Below, one piece after another: positions 13,201 through 25,200 of a DNA stretch of 64,000 nucleotides (the stretch's first letter is position 1; the number at the start of each line of letters is the position of its first letter). The DNA is taken from contig NW_019091380.1 in the NCBI RefSeq assembly GCF_001949145.1, forward strand, positions 2,473,681-2,537,680. Reading direction: 5' to 3'. Source of the DNA: Acanthaster planci (lineage: Eukaryota > Echinodermata > Asteroidea > Valvatida > Acanthasteridae). Both the position numbers and the translations under genes were made by a program. The notes beneath the pieces are model-generated. The model ran no database searches. It was not told where the DNA came from and worked only from the letters and a program-made list of their open reading frames with translations.

Positions 13201-16200
13201 TTTAGATTTTTGCAAAGATAACACCAAGTACAACAAAAGAACCAGGTTTACCGAGGACCTGTCAGAGTACCGGTAATTTGCAAATATATCTATAAACATG
13301 ATTGTTTGCATCAAAGAGTCTGATTGATTTATGAAAGCAATGTTTACTTCTAGTAAGACCTGTGTGTATATCAAAATGGACATGCTACCCGAATTCTGTG
13401 TCCACTAAAACTGTGAAATGTAACCTGTCCCCACAAAATGAGCTGAAATTCAAAATTTTCACCAATTGAGATATTGGTATTTTTAAAGCAGCAGAAAGAG
13501 AGCTTTTCAATGGTATGTACATGACACACTTAACCCTAACCCTCCTCAATCCTCCAACAGGTGAAGGATTCAGGAGGGTTAGGGTTAATAGGGTAAAAGT
13601 GTGAGGTGAGAGTGTGGCATTATTCTGGCAGCTTTGCACCTTTATTTCTGACATTGTTTCTACATTTCTGACTGGGCACGAATAACGCTTTCATCAAAAT
13701 TACTAAGAAAATTACATTTTTAAATATCTGATCCTGCTAACAAAATTCGAATTAATTAGAGGGGTTTCTCTTTCAAAATATTACAAAATGCCAAAATTGA
13801 CCTCCACTTCAATATTTGACTTTGAACCCTCAAAACTGGAAAGAGCAGAATACGACTTTACGCTCAGTTTGTCGTGGCAGGTCACAAATATATAAGTATG
13901 ACAATCCCTAAAACCAAAAAGAGAGTATCATCAGCAAAGCTTTAACATGCTTCTCACCAGTTTCACAGGTGGTGCCGGTCCACTGCACTGTGCATGTACA
14001 CTCATAGGCACCTTGACTGGTGTCCTGGCAAGTGCCTCCATTCTTACAAGGATCAGACAAGCAAGCACTTGAAGCTGAAACAAAATGAAAAAAACTGCAG
14101 GTGCAAGCATGGAATCAAAAGTGTACATGTATTTTGAAAATTGAAAAATTCAACCACTCGAGGTTTACTGGTTATTTTTTCACTTATCAAATGTGCAACT
14201 TTTATCTGATTTTAAAATTGACCTGTTTAACCAACATGGCCTTAAAAATCTGACACAAAGGAAATGAACAAGAAACGCACATTTAAAATTTTTTAAAACT
14301 TAAAGTGAAATAAAAAGGGGCATTGGAGCTGATGAGGAATTTTTCTCTTTTTCTTGTAGCAAATTATAGGGATATTTTCCCTTGTTGCTGTCCTAATCTG
14401 CAAAAGAAACAGGCTCAATTCAGTGGCTCATTTGATCATCACAAAATTACAGCAAGCACAGGGTCCCCTGTTGGTTGTTGGAACCTACATTGTAACTTTT
14501 TCCTGCCTCAAATGTTGGAACCAGCAATGACAGAAGGCTTGGTGTCCGTTGCTAGTTTCTTCAATTCTTACACTAACACCACCATATGGGGATATAAGGT
14601 GATATATGGGGATATAAGGTGATAGAGGACTCCATACTGATACCCAATGAGGAATTGAGCAACAGGTATCAACCACTTGTGGACCATTTTCTTTTGGCTC
14701 AAAATTTTGGCTTTCAAAAAAAGGAAAGATAACAGCAGCTTACTTTCACCAGCCAAACATCACAAATACCGAATTGTTACATGCATGTGAACAACACTAC
14801 CCTGCAATCTCAAAGTTTTCAACAAGGGGGTATGCCCACATACATGTAGCTACATGTTACATGTACCTACAATGATAGGCTGTGCACCGTTGGGCTCAAG
14901 CTCAAGAACACATAGTCCATTACCACAGACCTCTCAGACTTTGTGAATGTGCGTACAAAAGAACTGGGGCTTTAGTGTGTTTAAACCAAAGATCGTATAG
15001 CGCCGCATAGCAGTGCAAGATGTGGAACTTCACCGTGAATACAACATTGACTAAAACGTTGTTATCGCATGGGCGCCATTGGAGCAAGCAATATGCCTGC
15101 GCAATGCACATTAACGCACAGGCGCAGGCGCCACGGCAGGCATGTGCACCTGGTGCACCTGCACCTAAGCATTACCGTAAGCTGCGCAGGCCAGGCGTAT
15201 TGCTTGCTCAAATGGCTCCCAGGGTAATTGCACCTTTTGGGCAGAGTTATCCATCTTGCGCCTTCGGCGCTATTCGATCTTTGGTTTAAACCCCATGTAA
15301 ACAAGAAGGAACTGAAAACCTAAACTACATGTAAATGTCGGCCAGAGCGGGAATTCACACCTACATGTACAGTAGGTTGCAGGGGCCAGACAAATACTAG
15401 TACCATTCCTGCGGTGCTCTAAGAACTACAGGAGAAGTACCTGACTCCCCAAGGTGGCACAAGTAAGAATGACAATCTATTTTGCTGCACCTGTTTCACA
15501 GAAAGTGCCACTGAAGCTGACTGGGCACTCTCTGCCATGGGCCCTGTTCATGCACAGGTTGTCGGCACAGTGGTCAAAGAGGGGAATGCAACTTGCCCCG
15601 TTCATGCACAGGTTGTCGGCACAGTGGTCAAAGAGGGGAATGCAACTTGCCCCGTTCATGCACAGGTTGTCGGCACAGTGGTCAAAGAGGGGAATGCAAC
15701 TTGCCCCGTTCATGCACAGGTTGTCGGCACAGTGGTCAAAGAGGGGAACGCAACTTGCCCCGTTCATGCACCGGTTGTCGGCACAGAGGTCAAAGAGGGG
15801 AACGCAACTTGCCCCGTTCATGCACAGGTTGTTGGCACAGTGGTCAATTGCTCAAATGCAAGATGGCAAAGCCCCAGAATGTATAAATACATGTACACCG
15901 TATGCATGATGAGGGTGGGGCTACAGGTACCTTTAGGGGTCAAAGTCAGGGTCCGGGGTGGAAGATTTGCACGTAATTTAAAAACTGGGACAAGAACTTC
16001 TTTTGTAAACAATGATTCATTTGTTCTAAAGCTGGTTCCCTGCCACATCAATAGAATATGACAGCAGGGAGCCATCAATGATGGAAATAAAGCACAATGT
16101 AATGTTTAGGATGCCCTTCTATTTTTAGATGGAGCATGGCACATCCATGATTTTTATTTTAATATTCTGCCTGACCAGAGCTTTGCAAAAGTGATCATTA

Positions 16201-19200
16201 TGCAAAATAAAAACCAAGAAAGACGGAAATTCTTCACACGACTCCTCATGCCCAATGATTGCAAATACTGATGCTAGCCAAAAATCAATGAAACGGATTT
16301 GGAAAATTTTGGCCAATTTCAGAAATGAAAGAATTTCCTGCTATTTTGGTTACAAGACCAAGTCGGCTAGAAGACATAAAGATGTATCCTCAAGTACTGT
16401 AGTCAGTACCTTTTGGCATGAGTACCAGACCATGAAAGACTGTGATTGGCTCACCTGTCTCACATCGGTTGCCAGTCCAACCAGTCAGGCAGTTACACTG
16501 GTAGGCGGCGGCACTGGCCGTGCACATCCCTCCGTTGAGGCAGGGTGACGACGCGCAGGCATTGGGGAAAATCTCGCAAGTCGCCCCAGTCCAGCCGTTG
16601 ACGCAGCTGCAAATGTAGGCAAACATGTTGGGGTCTTCGCTGCACATGCCGCCGTTCTTGCAAGGGTTGCTGGCACAGGCCAGAGTTTCTGTCCAACATG
16701 GGTGGGAATAAAACCAAGTCAGTCCAAGAATTTGACAGGTGCAAATGTGCAAAAAATCTCTCATTGAAAATATCCTTGTAATGACATTATTCCTCCATTC
16801 TCTGAGCATTTCAGTGTGACTTGCAGAGCACATCATAAAAATATTCCTTCCTTATAACCTACAGCTTGCTTTCTGGGCCTGACAGATATCCTTCAAAACA
16901 ATGTCCAACAATCCAAGGTCACCATAGAGAAGCTGTTTCTTGCAGTGCGTCCATGCAAAAGGTGAACATGCAGTGTTCAAACAGTGTTCACTTTGCCTCA
17001 GGACTGGAAGGTTTTACATTTAAGATGTGCAAGCTGGAGGTGTTGTTATGCAAATGATAAGTATACATTGTAACAGGCTTTCAAATGCATGATACTTGTA
17101 CATCTCTTTGACTGGTGATGTACATGAAGAACAGATGATTAATGAGCAGTGTTGTATATACATATACACGTACATGTAAGGTAGATGAAAAAAATGGACT
17201 GCGGTGTGGGAAACTCATCACTCGGAGGCACACCACAGTAGGAATCATTCTTACATGGACATGTACCATCCATCAATGGAACAAACTGTTGACAAGAACC
17301 ACTTGTGGTCTTGTACCACATGTGCAACCACATGAGTAGCTCAGTTTGATTTCAACACACAGTATCAGACTTTGTGTGTTTAAACATACTACACTGTACT
17401 AAAGACAGGGTGAGTTGAGGCATGCTTGAAGTTTAAACCTATCAAGCTTTGCCTATGTACACAAAAAACTACACACAGATCACACAAAGTGATGTACGAG
17501 GAAGAAATTGTGACTTACGAGTTTGGCAGGTATCCCCGCTGTAGCCTTCCCTGCACATACAGGAATAGGAAGTCTGGTTCCCCGAGCAGGTGCCTCCATT
17601 TAGGCAAGGATTAGACATGCAGGCATTGACAGCAGTTTCACAGTTTGCTCCCGTCCACTCAGGCAAACATTGGCAGGTGTAAGACGTCTGTCGGTTAGTG
17701 CACGTGGCTCCGTTCAGGCATGGGTTCGACACGCAAACGTCGACGGCAGTTTCGCATCTTAGACCAGTCCAACCCGTCAGGCACGCACATCTGTAGGATG
17801 TCTGCTCGTTGATGCACACTGCTCCATTCAGGCACGGGTTTGAATCGCAGGCATTGATGACAATTTCACAGTTCGGTCCTGTCCAACCGTCAGCACACTG
17901 GCATGTGTAAAAGGTCTGTCCATTGTTGCACGTTGCTCCATTCAGGCATGGGTTGGACACGCAAGCGTCAACGGGAGTTTCGCAGCTCAGACCAGTCCAT
18001 GCAGCTGTACATTGACATGTATAGGATGTTTGCTGATTCATGCAAGTGGCTCCGTTCTGACAAGGAACAGATGCGCAGACGTCAATGGCTGTTCCACAGT
18101 CCGGGCCAGTCCAACCAGCCATGCAGAGGCAAATGTATCCCACCACGGCACCCGACCCTTCCATGCATGTGGCTCCATTCTGACATGGCTGACTGACGCA
18201 AGTCAAGATACCTGAAACAAAAATGCAGTTGTGTCCATACATGGCCAGTTCACTCAAGAGAAAACAGTGATCCCTGAGGGTCAATTTACACATAAGAGTG
18301 GTAACTCTGTGTTCAATACTCGTGCTAACGCAAGTGCACTCCTGAGCACATGATCAGAATGTGCCAGAACATGGGTAACCAAGAGTATACTCCGACTCAG
18401 ACAAAGACTACGTACATGTATGTAACCTTGTATCCAATAATTATTTCAAGATGGCAGATAGGTAACCATTAATCATTTCCACGAAGAGATCCAAGTGTTA
18501 TGCCCACACAACGTTTGTCTGCACCTGTGAGCATCAAGAGTAACCCATCCAAACACAACGAGTAAGCACCAACAGAGAGTGGTGTGTTGCGTGATATTAG
18601 GAATGCAAATATCATAAGTAATGGAGACTTTCCAGTTTCCACAATGGACAATGCATGACGGCACAGCTAATTGTATTCTTGCTCCAACCATCTCTAGGCT
18701 AGTCAATAATATTATTATTGCGATAAGCTCCAAACGATGTACTGTACATGCACATAGGGAAGTCAATGCGCCGCGAGTTGAGGCCTGCATTACTGCATTT
18801 GGGCCACACAAATACTCCATTGAAAACCTCCAACCACAAAGTCACTGTTGGCCCAAGCAGCTGCAAGGGTCTTACAAGTATTAGGGGGCAGAACTAAACC
18901 AACAGACTGTACGCATGTGTAATGTTTTGTACAGTAAACTCCAGCTACACGTAAGTCGGCTCTCTTACTTGGGACTCGACATTGTCATACCGTGCTCGCG
19001 TGCCACACACGTACACAGCCGTTTTCCAAAACTCAACTTCGTCTCCGTCTAGGGAACCGTCTCCAAAACAAATTCCTGATTGTCATTTCAATTAAATGGA
19101 AGAACTGTAATGTTTGGCTCTTTTGCATCTTACTTGATGTAAAAGATGTACTCAAACTACGTGGATGCATTAGTCAAGCAGTGTGGGGCTTGTCGCTTGA

Positions 19201-22200
19201 CACTTCTAGGCAACCGCGGCGACGGAAACTGATACCCAAGCACAATATTTTTATTACCGACTTACAAGAAGGATTTTTTGTGGTCTTGTAGAAAAGGGAC
19301 CGAGTGAAACATGTCCACTTATGAGAAATAAATGACGACTTAGAAATGACGTGAAGGCGTCAATACCAGTAGCCCATCTAGAAACACGCATGTGCTCTGT
19401 CCATTTTGGGGGTTGCCTAATTGAGCAAACTTTACCGCTAATGTGTGCAGGGAAATGGCTTTTTCCGTACAGTACCATGATATGATATATGATAATTTAA
19501 TGTCCACAATTTCCATGTTGAAATTTGCTTTCCACCAGCATATAAGAATTCTAAATGTAGAAATAATGCACAGGTCTGTATATGTTTTTTGTTTTTTTCT
19601 TTTTTACCGTGGCACTCGAGACACGGTGATTGCGGTCGTGTTTATTTTATGAATGGAAAATGACGACATCATGGTAATATTGGATATCGCGATAATTTTT
19701 CATGATATGAAAAGAACTGAATATCAAACAGACTTAATCGTGAAACATCATCTTCAATGATGTGTCAGGGGCAGCATTTTCAAAGTTTTAGTGAAATTGT
19801 TGATAAATATTCGCATGCTATTAAGTCAATGATTAAAAAAACAAAAAAAATCATATACACTGTGTCCATCAACATAAATGTATGTACACGTCTGTGCTCT
19901 CAATAGAGAACCTTTTACATGTACAAATGAATAGTCTGATTGACAAATTCACTTACGGATTTCACAGTTCTGTCCAGTCCAACCTGCTACACACTGACAA
20001 GTATAGGACGTCTGCTGGTTGGTGCATGTCGCTCCATTCTGACAAGGATCAGGAACACAAAGATTGATAGGTACTTCACAGTTCTGTCCAGTCCAACCTG
20101 CCACACACTGACAAGTGTAGGATGTCTGCTGGTTGACGCATGTCGCTCCATTCTGACAAGGATCAGGAACACAAAGATTGATAGGTACTTCACAGTTCTG
20201 TCCAGTCCAACCTGCTACACACTGACAAAAAAAGGATGTTTCCCCATTAAAGCATGTTGCTCCGTTCTGACAAGGATCAGGGACACACAGATTGACGGGA
20301 ACTTCACAGTTCTGTCCGGTCCAACCTGCCGCACACTGACAAGCGTACGACACCTGCCCATTAAAGCACGTCGCGCCATTCAAGCAAGGTTCTGACGTGC
20401 AGAAATCCAAAGCAACGTCGCACGTTGTTCCCGTCCAACCAGCCAGGCACACGCAGATGAAACCTACACCGTTGGAAAACTCAAAACATTGCCCACCATT
20501 CTGGCACGGTTGACTCTCACAGGTCAAGTTCCCTGAGCACAAATTGTAAAAGAGAAAAAAAGGACAACATTACCCCAAAAACCTCTGTCCAATTTTCAAA
20601 GCACTAGGAGGGAGGGAGTTGCACTATTTTGAGTGGTAGTATAGGTGCATCTCTTTTGTGACTCGTGTGGTTCTGAGAAAAAACTTCAGCACCACTGACA
20701 CAGTTTTCCTGATACTGACCACCATCAACCCAAATACCAACCAGTATCACATGTCGAGCTTCCAGAATTCTCACGCAGCCCACCTATTGAAATTTGACGT
20801 GGGCTTGCCCTGTCATGTTTAATGAAGGTCTACCAGGAATTTTTATCTTTATATTCTTCCAGTAAAGTTTAATCTGCAGATTGGTGAAAAGAAATTAATT
20901 TTAACCTTTCAAATCTGGCATGGCTTTACTGTTCCAAGGTTTCCATGTTCATGCATGTTTGACTTCATATCATGTACATGCATTTACGTGAGAGTGAGAA
21001 ATGTACAGTATTAGACAGACAAAACGCGGCTCTTTTAGGGTTGAGGTAAAAATTGACAACAGGAGAAGTTTAACCTCTGACATTTGAGTGCTACAGCCGC
21101 AGGAAAAAATACTCACGAATGTGGCAATTCTGGCCTGTCCAGCCTTCCACACACTGACAAGTGTAGGACGTTTGGTTATTGACGCAAGTAGCACCATTCA
21201 TACAGGGATTGGATGCACATGTGTCACTAGCTATGTCACAGTCTTTGCCCTCCCAGCCCGGCCGGCACAGACAGATGTAGTCGTACTCTTCAAATGAATC
21301 TCTGCAGAGGGCTTCGTTCTGACAGGGCTGACTGTCGCAAGTTTGCAACCCTTTTGGGGGCAACAGCACCAAAACAACGCAAGTAACATTTACAACATGA
21401 CCACAACAACATACCTGAAGCACAACAACCATTCACATGAAAAAAAAACCGGTGTTATGCTTTCTGTTTTTAAATATAAAAATGCACACTCTGTTCTTCA
21501 AATTGGTTCGCGATCAAAATATAACTCAAGCAAGGACTCTCAATGGAAGACTTTGGAGACACTTGGTGGTGGCAAATTCCCACAATTATTTGTGCTATGT
21601 TTGAGATAATGTCCACATGCTTAAAATTTGGCAGACAACAGAGCACCAGTCACATGAGACCAATAGATTTCAATTTTGTTCGATAAGCTCATTTTTAATT
21701 GACTTCAGAAGAATTTTTAAAAGTTCCAAATATTAAAGTTTCTCTGCAGTCTTTATTTCGTTGGAGACATAAAATTTTTATTGGGGTATCAAAAACAATT
21801 TCCTTTATCTTCAAGAGGTTCCCCAGCATGTAACATATGTAACTTGTCTAGGGTGCTAGAAAAGCCTACTCTTCTATAATGCAATTCGACAGCCAGAAAC
21901 CATTACTACGGTGGCACAATGCTCATGGACAGGGGGCACATACATGTTACGTACTTCTTCGACCAATAGGGTGTGGTGATTTGCCAAATGCGTGCATATG
22001 CAAAGAATGTGCGTGTGAGTGCGGTGCCACTGTTGTTACGGTGTCTAATCGAATTAGTCGATCATTGAGAGTGCGTTTGTCTCTTGAACTTACGCGTTTC
22101 GCAGAACTGCCCGACCCATCCCAGCACACACTGGCATTCAAAGGACGACCCTTGATTCACGCAAGTAGCACCATTCTGGCATACGTCCGTCGTGCAAACA

Positions 22201-25200
22201 TCAAAGATGTCGCAGTTTGCCCCGATCCAGCCATCCGGACACTGGCAAGTGTAGTTGGAGTTGTCGTTGGAATTGAAGCATGTCCCCCCATTCTGGCAAG
22301 GTTGACTGGTGCAGGGAAGTGTTGCTGTTCAAAGTGAAAATGAAACAAAAAGAACAAACTTTATTCATTTGTCTTAGGCAAATCATGGAGTTGGTAGGTT
22401 ATTACCTTGAATGGAAGCCGATGAAAATCTGTAGCTTCCGATCAAACATGTGTGCTCCAAATTTGCAAAAGATGAATATATTTCAACAAGAGAAACTTTC
22501 ACAGCAAATGCGTTGTGTGTCAACTTTCCTGCGTGTACCATTTATGCTGCATAAGAGCCGGCATTTACATTCATGTTTTGACCCGCCATTGTGAATAGGC
22601 TGCAATGTCGAATTAGATTTCCTATTAACAGCACTAGAACTTCTTATATTTTCAGTGAAATTCACGGCCACACTATTCTAGTTTGTCTGTCTCTGCAGCA
22701 TATTTATCTTTAGAAAGTTGGACTTTAGATGTTAACTCTTGGTGATCTTTTGTTCAAGATTTGTGTGACATTTTTTACCTTTTTTTTTTTTCAAAACTCT
22801 GAGACTATGATGTGGAGCAATATTTGCTACAATGCCCGGTGGCACAGACGCGTTACGGCGACATACAAGGTCAATCTTCTTGGACACTTTTGAGCCTCTG
22901 TGCGTGGGAGGGGCAGGCTTTCACCGCGATAAGGGACAATATCTGCATTTCTGATGCAGGGAATCACTGCATGTTTAGATGTCATCCGTTGTGAAGTGGT
23001 TATTGGAGGACTATGGCACTGGACTCCGAGATTACAATTCAAGAAATAATGACTGATTCCAGGTTTGGCTCACCTGTTTCACAGTCCAGCCCGCTCCATC
23101 TGACCGGGCACAGGCAAAAGTAACCGAAAGATATGAAATTTTCAAAACACGTCCCTCCGTTTTGACAGGGTTGACTTCCACAACTCAGTATACCTGCAAG
23201 ATGATCAGTTACAATAAATTTCATACAAATGACCAAATTCACACTCCATTCAAAACCAAGAATTAATCAATTACTTGTCAACGACAATCACCTCAAATGT
23301 AGGCATAAGCAGTGCAGAATGGTAGAAAAGGGAGGAAAAAACGCTTTAGCAAACCATGAAAATCTTGCTCAAAAGAGCTTCCAACTACCAGTAGAGTTAC
23401 CAAGAAAGAAATTTCTTGTAAAATATAAGAAACTGTTTGGCCATTGTTTCGATCATATTATTAACTGGAAAATTGTACACGACTTTGCGACTTTGTTGCG
23501 GAAGACCTTGCGATCTAATCACGTAGCAAATATTACAGCAACCTGCACTGTTAGACACAGAATCCATACTGTACATAAAGTTAAATAAACAAACCATTGA
23601 CCAGACTACGGCATACATGTAAGTGCGCTGGTACCATACTCATGTGCAGGATGCACGCATGCGTTAAATACATCTTTTATCAACAGGTGTTGTGAATTGA
23701 AGACATGCACATGGCACACTCATTTAGTGCCGCTAGAGTTAATGGCACTTTCTGACATNNNNNNNNNNNNNNNNNNNNNNNNNNNNNNNNNNNNNNNNNN
23801 NNNNNNNNNNNNNNNNNNNNNNNNNNNNNNNNNNNNNNNNNNNNNNNNNNNNNNNNNNNNNNNNNNNNNNNNNNNNNNNNNNNNNNNNNNNNNNNNNNNN
23901 NNNNNNNNNNNNNNNNNNNNNNNNNNNNNNNNNNNNNNNNNNNNNNNNNNNNNNNNNNNNNNNNNNNNNNNNNNNNNNNNNNNNNNNNNNNNNNNNNNNN
24001 NNNNNNNNNNNNNNNNNNNNNNNNNNNNNNNNNNNNNNNNNNNNNNNNNNNNNNNNNNNNNNNNNNNNNNNNNNNNNNNNNNNNNNNNNNNNNNNNNNNN
24101 NNNNNNNNNNNNNNNNNNNNNNNNNNNNNNNNNNNNNNNNNNNNNNNNNNNNNNNNNNNNNNNNNNNNNNNNNNNNNNNNNNNNNNNNNNNNNNNNNNNN
24201 NNNNNNNNNNNNNNNNNNNNNNNNNNNNNNNNNNNNNNNNNNNNNNNNNNNNNNNNNNNNNNNNNNNNNNNNNNNNNNNNNNNNNNNNNNNNNNNNNNNN
24301 NNNNNNNNNNNNNNNNNNNNNNNNNNNNNNNNNNNNNNNNNNNNNNNNNNNNNNNNNNNNNNNNNNNNNNNNNNNNNNNNNNNNNNNNNNNNNNNNNNNN
24401 NNNNNNNNNNNNNNNNNNNNNNNNNNNNNNNNNNNNNNNNNNNNNNNNNNNNNNNNNNNNNNNNNNNNNNNNNNNNNNNNNNNNNNNNNNNNNNNNNNNN
24501 NNNNNNNNNNNNNNNNNNNNNNNNNNNNNNNNNNNNNNNNNNNNNNNNNNNNNNNNNNNNNNNNNNNNNNNNNNNNNNNNNNNNNNNNNNNNNNNNNNNN
24601 NNNNNNNNNNNNNNNNNNNNNNNNNNTTAGACACACAGGTGTTGATGGGACTACTGCAGTCTGTTCCCTCCCATCCAGCTTCGCAAACACAAATGTAGCC
24701 TCCGCCGTTGAAGTTTTCAAAACACGTCCCATTATTCTGGCAAGGCTGGCTTTGGCAAATTAGTGTTTCTGTGTCCAAAAAAATTAATGGAAAATCAATA
24801 CGGGTCCGAAGATATTGCGATAGCATTGCTGTACACATAGCGCATTTCAATGCGGGAGGGTGTGCATGATATATTTCCAATTGACCATACAGAAATGCTC
24901 AACAATGGCAGATCAAGAAAATTTAATTGAGGCATATCTCCAAATCACCAAAGTAGGAAAATAGAGATGGAAAGAAATCTAGCCAACAATGTCCTCCTTA
25001 AATTCATTTAAGTTACAAAATAATGCCTCTTAACATTTTTCTTTAAAAGGGGCTACTTTGCTCATTTTTTTAGGGGAATGCTATAGGCAATATTCGCCTT
25101 TGCTTATTGAATATCAACACAGGGGTTTTGATAAAGGTCAGGCGTTGAGGCTAGGTTTTTGCCAAGGTGCAGTGATGTGTCCTGGCCATCACCTGGTGGT

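Noticed and set aside
15454-16061. Long plus-strand open frames (up to 174 codons)
   Set aside because: They run through the 54-bp repeat, which keeps every frame open; the minus-strand frame has EGF features and proper splice phases.
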